DNA of 13,165 bases, from assembly GCA_028868395.1 (NCBI GenBank), contig JAGWUO010000007.1, positions 1-13,165 of the forward strand, written 5' to 3'. The DNA comes from Cytophagales bacterium (GTDB lineage: Bacteria > Bacteroidota > Bacteroidia > Cytophagales > Spirosomataceae). The position numbers and the translations under genes are program-made. How positions within the stretch are numbered: position 1 is the stretch's first letter; each line of letters starts with the position of its first letter. Below are positions 6,702 to 13,146 of this stretch, one piece after another. The notes under the pieces were generated by a model. It saw nothing but the letters and a program-made list of their open reading frames with translations, was not told where the DNA came from and made no database searches.

Positions 6702-7694
6702 ATGTCAGTCGCTGTCGTTATCTTAAATTACAACGGTCGAAAATTCTTAACGGAATTCTTGCCTATCGTCTTGGAAAATACTCAAGATGCGGCAATTTAT
6801 GTAGCAGACAATGGATCCTCAGACGATTCTTTAGCCTTATTAGCTTCTGATTTCCCTAGCGTAAACGTCCTTTCTTGGGACAAAAATCTCGGCTATGCGG
6901 GCGGTTATAATTATGCATTAGGCCAAATAAAAGCGGACTATTTCGTTCTCATGAATTCCGATATTGCGCCACGCAAAAATTGGTTAACACCTTTAGTTGC
7001 CTATTTCGAAGCCAATCCTTTAGTTGCCGCAGCACAGCCTTTTCTACTCGACTATCAAAAACCAGAGTATTTTGAATACGCAGGAGCAGCGGGTGGATTT
7101 TGGGATGCGTATGGTTACCCTTTCTGCCGAGGACGTCTATTTGATACGCTTGAAAAGAATGAAGGGCAATATAAAACATCCATCGTAAACTGGGCCACCG
7201 GTGCTTGTTTAATGGTTCGCGCATCCGTTTTCCATGCTGTAGGGGGACTGGATGACTACCTATTTGCTCACATGGAAGAAATCGACTTGTGCTGGCGAAT
7301 GCAAAGAGCAGGATATAACATCGCTGCGGTAGCTGAAAGTGAAGTATTGCACGTGGGCGGCGGAACATTGAATAAGGAGAACCCTTTCAAAACCTACCTG
7401 AATTTCCGCAATAACTTAATTCTACTCTATAAAAATCTGGAGCCTTCTAAACGCTTCACAACACTATTCATCCGAATGATTTTAGATGGAATCGCAGGTA
7501 TCAAATTCCTGACCGAAGGAAAGATTGGCTCCTTCGTTGCCATTTTGAAGGCCCACTATGGCTTTTATCGCTATCTACTCTTCGAACCCAAAGCGCCCGC
7601 TATCCAGTCAAATTGGATCAAAAGTTATACCGGAAACATTCTAGTAGACTATTTCCTGCGAGGCAAAAAGAAATTCGATCAAATCAAATTTTAG
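6702..7694 (+). CDS. Family 2 glycosyltransferase (WbbL/rhamnosyltransferase-like)
   Basis: A 330-aa GT-A fold glycosyltransferase. Motifs: VVILNYNGRKFL (5-16), the nucleotide-sugar-binding VADNGSSDDS (34-43), LGYAGGYNYAL (63-73), the metal-binding DxD equivalent NSD (85-87), NWATGACLMVRASVF (163-177) and the acceptor/catalytic region FAHMEEIDLCWRMQRAGY (188-205). A C-terminal segment (about 235-295) may associate with the membrane. It probably adds a sugar, perhaps rhamnose, to an LPS, capsule or lipid-linked glycan; the sugar is not determinable. The frame is open back to 6585, but residues before 6702 overlap the divergent APC coding region and promoter and precede the usual GT2 start, so I use 6702. 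Its TAG overlaps the opposing PspC stop. Confidence 0.9.
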   Translation: MSVAVVILNYNGRKFLTEFLPIVLENTQDAAIYVADNGSSDDSLALLASDFPSVNVLSWDKNLGYAGGYNYALGQIKADYFVLMNSDIAPRKNWLTPLVAYFEANPLVAAAQPFLLDYQKPEYFEYAGAAGGFWDAYGYPFCRGRLFDTLEKNEGQYKTSIVNWATGACLMVRASVFHAVGGLDDYLFAHMEEIDLCWRMQRAGYNIAAVAESEVLHVGGGTLNKENPFKTYLNFRNNLILLYKNLEPSKRFTTLFIRMILDGIAGIKFLTEGKIGSFVAILKAHYGFYRYLLFEPKAPAIQSNWIKSYTGNILVDYFLRGKKKFDQIKF

Positions 7695-7912
7695 ATATCC
7701 CAGACACTTGGGTTATTTCTTTGACGTAAATAGCGACGGATATTCATCCAAAAAGCTAATATCAAATAAATAATTACCGGGGATCCCATCGTGATAAACG
7801 AGGTATAAATAAAGTACAATCGAATGCTACTCGTGGAAATATTCAACTTCTCTCCTAAGCGAGTACAAACGCCAAATGCCTGATTCTCAACAAAAAATTT
7901 AAGCTTTTCCAT
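7691..7912 (-). CDS. Small PspC domain membrane protein
   Basis: A 73-aa protein consisting of a single PspC-like domain. FGVCTRLGEKLNISTSSIRLYFIYTSF (13-39) matches the PspC pattern GVCxGLAxxxxxDxxxVRxxFV, followed by one hydrophobic segment, GSPVIIYLILAFWM (43-56), and a basic tail. In enterobacteria PspC is an inner-membrane sensor in the phage-shock response with PspB and PspA; none of these is next door, so a stress role is inferred from the domain alone. The stop (7691-7693) overlaps the stop of the convergent glycosyltransferase. It is divergent from the cold-shock gene, across the A/T-rich spacer. Confidence 0.85.
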   Translation of the reverse strand: MEKLKFFVENQAFGVCTRLGEKLNISTSSIRLYFIYTSFITMGSPVIIYLILAFWMNIRRYLRQRNNPSVWDI

Positions 7913-7931
7913 AGGTTACTGATTGAACAAA

Positions 7932-7949
7932 CAAATTTAGTCAAAAATA
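7932..7949 (-). promoter_or_regulatory. Two closely spaced -7 boxes upstream of the PspC gene
   Basis: On the minus strand both TATTTTTG (7949-7942) and TAAATTTG (7939-7932) match TAnnTTTG, separated by two bases. The proximal one predicts a leader of about 15 nt. No clear -33 TTG stands at the usual distance for either. Confidence 0.45.
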
Positions 7950-7970
7950 AATGCAAATGGCTCTTAATTG

Positions 7971-8037
7971 AAATAGTTATATAATTTATTTAAATAATAT
8001 AATTATATTTTAAAATAATTGAATATTTATTTAAAAA
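7971..8037. other. 67-nt nearly pure A/T tract between divergent pspC-like and csp genes
   Basis: Only two of 67 bases are G or C (7976 and 8021). It contains two overlapping perfect palindromes, TTATTTAAATAA (7986-7997) and AATATAATTATATT (7996-8009). It ends just before the csp -33 element at 8041, so an UP-element, a nucleoid-protein site or an easily melted region is plausible. Confidence 0.6.
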
Positions 8038-8040
8038 GTC

Positions 8041-8070
8041 TTGCATGCAATTGTTTTCTTTCTACATTTG
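8041..8070 (+). promoter_or_regulatory. Complete Bacteroidota promoter of the cold-shock gene
   Basis: TTG (8041-8043), a spacer of exactly 19 nt, then TACATTTG (8063-8070). This is the best match to the Bacteroidota sigma factor consensus in the window. Transcription should start near 8075 and leave a leader of about 49 nt before the ATG at 8124. Confidence 0.8.
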
Positions 8071-8077
8071 AGAGCTT

Positions 8078-8092
8078 GAAAGACTTTCGTCT
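8078..8092 (+). promoter_or_regulatory. Two mutually exclusive hairpins in the csp leader
   Basis: GAAAG-A-CTTTC (8078-8088) and AGAC-TTTC-GTCT (8081-8092) overlap, so only one can form at a time. Both are weak. The E. coli cspA leader changes structure with temperature; whether this shorter leader does is unknown. Confidence 0.3.
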
Positions 8093-8123
8093 GGATGGCA
8101 TTAATATTTTTAACATTTTTTTT

Positions 8124-8318
8124 ATGCAAACTGGTAAAGTAAAATTTTTCAACGAGACGAAAGGTTTCGGATTCATCGTTGACGATCAAACAGGTGAAGA
8201 CATTTTCGTACACGTAACTGGCCTTTCAGGTGTTACTATCCGCGAAAATGATTCAGTATCTTATGAAGTTACTGACGGAAAGCGTGGCGCAAACGCTATC
8301 AACGTAAAGAAAATCTAA
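8124..8318 (+). CDS. Cold-shock domain protein (CspA family)
   Basis: A 64-aa single cold-shock (OB-fold) domain, MQTGKVKFF onward. The two RNA-binding motifs are intact: RNP1 as KGFGFI (13-18) and RNP2 as DIFVHV (26-31). The family binds single-stranded RNA and DNA and acts as an RNA chaperone and antiterminator. The frame is open upstream to 8019, but the extra 35 residues fall across the promoter (8041-8070) and do not resemble the family, so the start is the ATG at 8124. The T-rich run before the ATG gives no purine-rich ribosome site, common in Bacteroidota. It has its own promoter and is followed by a terminator shared with lysS. Cold induction is inferred, not shown. Confidence 0.95.
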   Translation: MQTGKVKFFNETKGFGFIVDDQTGEDIFVHVTGLSGVTIRENDSVSYEVTDGKRGANAINVKKI

Positions 8319-8419
8319 TTTTTCTTTCGTTTTTTTGATTAGAGCAAATCAGTATTTTACAATATATATTTAGGTTTACCTACAAAAATTGCAACATTGA
8401 TCTCTAGTTAAAGAGAAAT

Positions 8420-8451
8420 AAAAAAAGCCTTCTTAACGGAAGGCTTTTTTT
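8420..8451. terminator. Bidirectional terminator between csp and lysS
   Basis: GCCTTC/GAAGGC (8427-8432 and 8439-8444) plus a T-G wobble pair closes a TAAC loop. Seven A precede and seven T follow, so it can serve both convergent genes. The preceding 8319-8419 holds only weak inverted repeats, such as TCTCT/AGAGA at 8401-8416. Confidence 0.92.
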
Positions 8452-8470
8452 ATGTATATGATTGAAGTGA

Positions 8471-10186
8471 TTATCCTTGAATCCAAGCTATCACTTCGTC
8501 TTTCGTAGGCATTGCCGCATCAATCTTCAATTTCTTACGCATTCCACCTAAGTCATTAAATACTTTATTCGGGTTTGAAGCGTCTAATGCTTCTAAAGTT
8601 AAGATACCCATCTTCTGTAATGCCGGGATCCATACTTCTGAGATGCCTCTTTCTGCGAAAGCGGATTCAGAATCTACTTCCTTAATTACTTCTGGGCGCA
8701 TTTGAGGGAAGAATAATACTTCCTGAATAGACGATTGATTCGTCATCAACATGGTCAAACGATCTATACCGATACCAATACCAGAGGTTGGTGGCATCGC
8801 GTATTCTAGGGAGCGGATGAAATCGTGATCCATCGCCATCGCTTCGTCATCACCACGTTCCGCTAGGGCTAATTGATCTTCGAAACGTTCCTTTTGATCG
8901 ATTGGGTCATTTAATTCAGAGTAAGCATTCGCAATTTCTTTTCCGTTTACGAATAACTCGAAACGCTCTACTAAACCTTCTTTAGAACGGTGCTTCTTTG
9001 TCAAAGGAGACATTTCTACTGGATAATCCGTGATGAAGGTAGGCTGAATCAAGTTTGCTTCTACTTTCTCTCCAAATAATTCGTCGATTAGCTTTCCTTT
9101 GCCCATTCCTTTATCTACTTCCATTCCGAATTCCACACACTTAGCGCGCAATTCATCTTCTGACAAAGCATCAACATCCACACCGGAATACTGCAAAATA
9201 GCTCCAGATATTGTCAAACGAGGATAGGGTCCTGCAAATTCGATTTCGTTCTCCCCTACTGCGATTTTGGTTTTACCGTGCAGGCGATTCGCCACCGTTT
9301 CGAAGATTAACTCCGTCAAGTTCATCATCCAATTGTAGTCTTTATAAGCTACATAGAATTCTAACGAAGTAAATTCAGGATTATGGGTACGGTCCATTCC
9401 TTCATTACGGAACATTTTACCAAACTCATAAACCCCATCAAATCCCCCAACAATTAGACGCTTTAAGTATAATTCATTTGCGATACGCAAATAAAGAGGC
9501 ATATCTAAGGTATTGTGGTGCGTCTTGAACGGACGAGCTGACGCTCCACCGTGTACCGCTTGCAACACCGGTGTTTCCACCTCTAACCAACCGCGTTCGT
9601 CAAACATCGCACGCATGGTCGAGATGATCTTCGCACGCTTGATGAAAATGTCTTTTACAGATGGGTTAACAATTAAATCGACATAACGCTGTCTGTAACG
9701 CATTTCTGGGTCAGAAAAGGCGTCGTAGGTTTGGCCATCTGCTTCTTTAACGACTGGAAGTGGCTTTAGAGCTTTGGAGAGAATCGTAAACTCGCGAACG
9801 TGAACAGAGATTTCCCCCATCTGCGTCGTGAACACATATCCTTTTACACCGATGATGTCACCGATGTCTAATAACTTTTTAAAAACCGTATTGTACAAGG
9901 TTTTATCCTCGCCCGGACAAAGGTCGTCGCGGCGGAAGTACAATTGAATACGGCCATTCGCGTCCTGAAGTTCCGCAAAAGAGGCATTTCCCATAATACG
10001 GAAGCCCATCAAGCGACCTGCCAAAACAACGTCTTGGAAGTTTCCAGACTCCGGTTTGAATTCTTTCAAAATCTGATCAGAATAAACATTCACCGGGTAT
10101 TCCTGTGCAGGATAAGGATCAATTCCCATCGCCAATAATTCCTGGCGCTTTTGTCTCCTCAATAATTCTTGCTCACTTAAAATCAT
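8471..10186 (-). CDS. lysS: Lysyl-tRNA synthetase, class II, with C-terminal extension
   Basis: A 571-aa class II LysRS that charges tRNA-Lys in the cytoplasm. An N-terminal OB-fold anticodon-binding domain (about 50-140; VVLAGRLMGFRIMG at 53-66) is followed by the catalytic core: motif 1 around RAKIISTMRAMFDERGWLEVETP (184-206), motif 2 FRNEGMDRTHNPEFT (259-273) and motif 3 GIGIGIDRLTMLM (469-481). The typical enzyme ends soon after LFFPQMRPE (491-499); here about 70 residues follow, including VWIPALQKMGILTLEAL and DLGGMRKKLKI, which look like a small helical nucleic-acid-binding domain. Extended LysRS is, to my knowledge, usual in Bacteroidota. Single gene with its own -7 box at 10213-10220. 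Confidence 0.97.
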   Translation of the reverse strand: MILSEQELLRRQKRQELLAMGIDPYPAQEYPVNVYSDQILKEFKPESGNFQDVVLAGRLMGFRIMGNASFAELQDANGRIQLYFRRDDLCPGEDKTLYNTVFKKLLDIGDIIGVKGYVFTTQMGEISVHVREFTILSKALKPLPVVKEADGQTYDAFSDPEMRYRQRYVDLIVNPSVKDIFIKRAKIISTMRAMFDERGWLEVETPVLQAVHGGASARPFKTHHNTLDMPLYLRIANELYLKRLIVGGFDGVYEFGKMFRNEGMDRTHNPEFTSLEFYVAYKDYNWMMNLTELIFETVANRLHGKTKIAVGENEIEFAGPYPRLTISGAILQYSGVDVDALSEDELRAKCVEFGMEVDKGMGKGKLIDELFGEKVEANLIQPTFITDYPVEMSPLTKKHRSKEGLVERFELFVNGKEIANAYSELNDPIDQKERFEDQLALAERGDDEAMAMDHDFIRSLEYAMPPTSGIGIGIDRLTMLMTNQSSIQEVLFFPQMRPEVIKEVDSESAFAERGISEVWIPALQKMGILTLEALDASNPNKVFNDLGGMRKKLKIDAAMPTKDEVIAWIQG

Positions 10187-10212
10187 TTGAACGTGTTTTT
10201 ACGAATGAACCA

Positions 10213-10220
10213 CAAAATTA
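10213..10220 (-). promoter_or_regulatory. -7 box of lysS
   Basis: Minus-strand TAATTTTG matches TAnnTTTG exactly and predicts a leader of about 22 nt. The -33 element is not clear. No T-box-like leader fits in the 139-nt spacer to the protease gene. Confidence 0.5.
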
Positions 10221-10253
10221 GCCATTTCCTTTGGGATTTAAAACTCTTAAAAC

Positions 10254-10284
10254 TTGTTAATGGGGTTGTGCGAGCCTAATTTTC
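10254..10284 (+). promoter_or_regulatory. Promoter of the Do/HtrA protease gene
   Basis: TTG (10254-10256), a 20-nt spacer, then TAATTTTC (10277-10284), one base off TAnnTTTG. The predicted leader is about 37 nt. An alternative (for example stress) sigma factor promoter cannot be excluded. Confidence 0.45.
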
Positions 10285-10325
10285 ATTTAAATTCGCAGAA
10301 CAAATTTTAAATCTATAAAAGCCAA

Positions 10326-11804
10326 ATGGAAATGAATAATCAGCTTAAGTCGTATGCGATCATTGCATTAATGTCCAGTGGAGTCACTTTAGGTGCCTAT
10401 TCTCTTTTTAATTTAGGAAACTCATCCGGATTCTCGGATGCTCCGTCCGCTTTCACCACTTCGGTTTCGAATCAAAACGTACCTGGCAACCCAGGCGAAT
10501 TTACCTATGCTGCGGAAAAAACAACGCCAGCCGTGGTGCACATTAAAACAAAAATGGAAGTACGTCAGAGACAACAATTCTCGAGTCCATTTGACGACTT
10601 CTTCGGATTTGGAGATCCATTCGGTGGCGGTAGAAGACAGCAACAACAACCGCAAGAAGCCTCCGGTTCCGGGGTAATCATCTCTGCAGACGGATATATT
10701 GTAACGAATAACCACGTGGTAGCCGATGCTTCGGAGGTAACGGTTATCTTAAATGATAAGCGCGAATACAAAGCGAAGGTCATTTCAACGGATCCATCCT
10801 CTGATTTAGCGGTGATCCAAATCAAGGAAACGAATTTACCTTTCTTGACTTTTGGCGATTCAGACGCACTTCGCGTGGGCGAGTGGGTATTAGCCGTGGG
10901 TAATCCATTCAATTTAGAGTCAACGGTTACGGCGGGTATCGTTTCTGCCAAAGGTCGCCAGAACATCATCGACCGCGATAGTCCAGATGTAAACCCACTA
11001 GAATCCTTCATCCAAACGGATGCGGCAGTTAACCCAGGCAACTCAGGTGGAGCTTTGGTCAACTTAAAAGGAGAATTAATCGGTATCAACACCGCCATCT
11101 ATTCTCGTACAGGTCAATTTGCCGGCTACTCTTTCGCCGTTCCTGTGAGCATCGTGAAGAAAGTGTCAGGCGACTTAATCAAATACGGTAACGTTCAACG
11201 TGGTTTCTTAGGAGTTCAAATCTCTGAAGTGAATGCCAAATTAGCGGACGAAAAAGACCTTAAAACAAATACCGGTGTATACGTGGGTGGTTTCTCTGAA
11301 AATTCAGCAGCAAAAGATGCAGGTATCAAGATTAACGACGTGATCGTTAAAATCGATGGTGTTGAGACTAAATCATCTGCAAAGTTGATGGAAATCGTGA
11401 GCAGAAAGCGTCCAGGTGAAGCCATTCAAGTAACGGTTAACCGTGATGGAGCTACGAAGGAATTCAAGGTTACCTTGAAAAACAAAGACGGCAACACCGA
11501 AATCGTGAAAGGCGATAATTCTCCTGAATCAGCGAAATCAGAATTCTTAGGTGCTAAGTTTGCGAGCTTGACTCCTGCTGAAATGAAGAAATTTGGGGTA
11601 AGTTCAGGTGTAAAAATCGCCGAAGTGTTGCCAGATGGCCGCCTTGAAATGTATGGCCTTGCGAAAGGTTCTGTCATCACTAAAATCAACGATAAGGTAA
11701 TCAATTCTCCTAAAGAGGCGGTTGAGGCTTTAGAATCTAGAAAAGGCCGCATCAAGCTGGAAGGCGTGGATGTGGATGGATCGAGGTTTATCTACGTACT
11801 TTAG
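10326..11804 (+). CDS. htrA: Do/HtrA family periplasmic serine endoprotease (DegP/DegQ-like)
   Basis: A 492-aa HtrA protease. An N-terminal hydrophobic segment (about 9-30) acts as signal peptide or anchor; there is no lipobox. A linker leads to the trypsin-like domain with a complete triad: H130 in VTNNHVV, D160 in SSDLAVIQI and S240 in NPGNSGGAL. Two PDZ domains follow, at about 285-385 (GFLGVQI, carboxylate-binding side) and 405-490. The LA-loop region (84-110) is low complexity, rich in Phe/Gly/Asp and then in Arg/Gln (GGGRRQQQQPQ). The length is that of DegP/DegQ with two PDZ domains. It degrades or chaperones misfolded envelope proteins. ATGs at 10326 and 10332 are both possible starts. 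Transcribed alone, divergent from lysS and followed by repeats. Confidence 0.95.
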   Translation: MEMNNQLKSYAIIALMSSGVTLGAYSLFNLGNSSGFSDAPSAFTTSVSNQNVPGNPGEFTYAAEKTTPAVVHIKTKMEVRQRQQFSSPFDDFFGFGDPFGGGRRQQQQPQEASGSGVIISADGYIVTNNHVVADASEVTVILNDKREYKAKVISTDPSSDLAVIQIKETNLPFLTFGDSDALRVGEWVLAVGNPFNLESTVTAGIVSAKGRQNIIDRDSPDVNPLESFIQTDAAVNPGNSGGALVNLKGELIGINTAIYSRTGQFAGYSFAVPVSIVKKVSGDLIKYGNVQRGFLGVQISEVNAKLADEKDLKTNTGVYVGGFSENSAAKDAGIKINDVIVKIDGVETKSSAKLMEIVSRKRPGEAIQVTVNRDGATKEFKVTLKNKDGNTEIVKGDNSPESAKSEFLGAKFASLTPAEMKKFGVSSGVKIAEVLPDGRLEMYGLAKGSVITKINDKVINSPKEAVEALESRKGRIKLEGVDVDGSRFIYVL

Positions 11805-11840
11805 AGAGTAGATTATAGAGTAGATTATAGAGTAGAGAGT
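11805..11840 (+). repeat. Three 12-bp tandem repeats after the protease gene
   Basis: AGAGTAGATTAT occurs twice perfectly (11805-11816 and 11817-11828) and a third time degenerate as AGAGTAGAGAGT (11829-11840). The array starts at the first base after the protease stop codon and ends 8 nt before repeat element 2. Confidence 0.9.
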
Positions 11841-11848
11841 ATAGATGT

Positions 11849-11979
11849 AAAGCATAAAGCACAAAGAATAAAGCATAGAGGTGGAATCGCCGGTGGCGAT
11901 AGTTTTTGAAAGATTTTTCACGAATTCATCCGCGAAGCGGATACCAACTTTATACTTTGTGCTTTGTACTTTATTCTTT
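11849..11979. repeat. Heptad-arm inverted-repeat element 2
   Basis: The left arm (11849-11876) is four contiguous heptads: AAAGCAT, AAAGCAC, AAAGAAT, AAAGCAT. The right arm (11952-11979), read on the minus strand from the outside in, is AAAGAAT, AAAGTAC, AAAGCAC, AAAGTAT. Two hairpins lie between: ATCGCC-GGT-GGCGAT (11886-11900) and ATCCGC-GAA-GCGGAT (11928-11942). The inner part next to the right arm aligns with element 1 at 4832-4872 (shared TTTCAC, GCGAAGC and TTATACTTT in order). Again it is between convergent genes and non-coding. Confidence 0.8.
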
Positions 11980-11993
11980 ATTAAGTAGCCACT

Positions 11994-12033
11994 AAAAAAG
12001 CCGGAGTTTCTAACGAAGCTCCGGCTTTTTTTT
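11994..12033. terminator. Strong bidirectional terminator between htrA and pdhB
   Basis: An 11-bp stem, GCCGGAGTTTC paired with GAAGCTCCGGC (one T-G wobble), closes the loop TAAC (12011-12014). Six A precede and eight T follow. It lies 18 nt past the pdhB stop and just outside repeat element 2. Confidence 0.95.
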
Positions 12034-12051
12034 ATGCACTTAAGAAGATTA

Positions 12052-13035
12052 TTACTTCTTATACGTTACTGTCTTCACCGCTTGGATGGTACGCTCGACG
12101 CTTGGAAGAATTTCTTCAATCAAGGTAGGTGCGTATGGAAGTGGTAAGTCACGTGAGTTAACGCGAACGACTGGCGCATCTAAGTAATCAAATGCCCAAC
12201 GTTGTAAGTGGTAAGCGATCTCAGATGAGATAGCTGATAATGGATTCGCTTCTTCTACGACAACGCAACGATTCGTTTTCTTCACTGATTCTACCACCGT
12301 GATATAATCGATAGGACGAACAGAGCGTAAGTCGATTACTTCGCAAGAGATACCTTGCTTTTCTAATTCCTCTACCGCTGGCATCACCACACGAGAAAGC
12401 ATTTTACCAAAAGTCACGATCGTAACCGCTGAACCTGGTTTTACAATGTTTGCTTTACCGATAGGGATTAAATATTCTCCATCTGGCACTAGACCTTTGT
12501 CACCATACATCACTTCCGATTCCATGAAGATCACCGGGTCGTTATCACGAATCGCTGATTTCATTAAACCTTTCGCATCGGCAGGATTAGAAGGAACCAC
12601 CACTTTTAAGCCTGGGGTATTAGCATACCAGTTCTCAAAGTTAGAGGAGTGTTGAGAAGATAATTGGCCTGCATTTCCCGTAGGTCCACGGAAAACGATA
12701 GGGCAAGAATATTGTCCACCGGACATAGACATCAATTTAGCAGCAGAGTTAATGATTTGGTCAATCGCTACTAAAGAGAAGTTAAAGGTCATAAATTCAA
12801 CAATGGGACGAAGGCCATTCGCAGAAGCACCTACCGCAATTCCACCAAAACCTAATTCAGCAATCGGCGTATCAATAACGCGTTCTGGACCGAATTCGTC
12901 TAACATTCCTTGCGAAACTTTGTAGGCACCGTTGTATTCCGCCACTTCCTCACCCATTAAAAAAACAGATGCATCACGACGCATTTCCTCTGACATCGCC
13001 TCACGTAAGGCTTCTCTAAACTGAATTTCTCTCAT
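12052..13035 (-). CDS. pdhB: Pyruvate dehydrogenase E1 component, beta subunit
   Basis: A 327-aa thiamine-diphosphate-dependent E1 beta subunit. Visible are MREIQFREALREAMSEEM (1-18), GEEVAEYNGAYKVSQGM (28-44), ERVIDTPIAELGFGGIAVGAS (51-71) with the cofactor-contacting Glu at E60, FMTFNF (81-86), the conserved QHS (128-130) and the transketolase C-terminal domain from about 200 (VTIVTFGKML, VIDLRSVRPID). With E1 alpha, E2 and E3 it converts pyruvate to acetyl-CoA. The alpha subunit is not adjacent on the visible side, so the E1 genes are probably unlinked. The spacing of motifs favours pyruvate over branched-chain 2-oxoacids, but family similarity leaves some doubt. The frame is open to an ATG at 13065, but MREIQFREAL at 13035 is the family start. 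Confidence 0.92.
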   Translation of the reverse strand: MREIQFREALREAMSEEMRRDASVFLMGEEVAEYNGAYKVSQGMLDEFGPERVIDTPIAELGFGGIAVGASANGLRPIVEFMTFNFSLVAIDQIINSAAKLMSMSGGQYSCPIVFRGPTGNAGQLSSQHSSNFENWYANTPGLKVVVPSNPADAKGLMKSAIRDNDPVIFMESEVMYGDKGLVPDGEYLIPIGKANIVKPGSAVTIVTFGKMLSRVVMPAVEELEKQGISCEVIDLRSVRPIDYITVVESVKKTNRCVVVEEANPLSAISSEIAYHLQRWAFDYLDAPVVRVNSRDLPLPYAPTLIEEILPSVERTIQAVKTVTYKK

Positions 13036-13072
13036 AAAAAAATGTAAATCTTGTGGGATTAACAAGCGGGTA

Positions 13073-13080
13073 CAAAATTA
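13073..13080 (-). promoter_or_regulatory. -7 box of pdhB
   Basis: Minus-strand TAATTTTG matches TAnnTTTG exactly. A TTG lies on the same strand at 13105-13103, a 22-nt spacer, slightly long. The predicted leader is about 33 nt to the ATG at 13035. Confidence 0.5.
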
Positions 13081-13113
13081 GGCAAAAAATAGTCCATTTT
13101 CACAAAATCATGG

Positions 13114-13121
13114 TAATTTTG
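13114..13121 (+). promoter_or_regulatory. -7 box for the gene starting at 13147
   Basis: Plus-strand TAATTTTG matches TAnnTTTG exactly and would give a leader of about 21 nt. No TTG at the -33 distance. It is 33 bases from the divergent pdhB -7 box. Confidence 0.4.
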
Positions 13122-13146
13122 AGGAATCCTTTGAAGAAAAAATCCT

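Noticed and set aside
6949..7368. 139-codon open frame antisense to the glycosyltransferase
   Set aside because: It lies fully inside a well-supported GT2 gene; the product is rich in His/Arg/Cys without domain structure.
8019..8123. 35-residue N-terminal extension of the cold-shock protein
   Set aside because: It would be translated from upstream of the consensus promoter at 8041-8070, and the family starts at M(Q/K)xGxVKFF.
10565..11098. 177-codon open frame antisense to the htrA protease domain
   Set aside because: The plus-strand frame encodes a complete HtrA catalytic domain; the antisense product has no recognisable motif or promoter and is a shadow.
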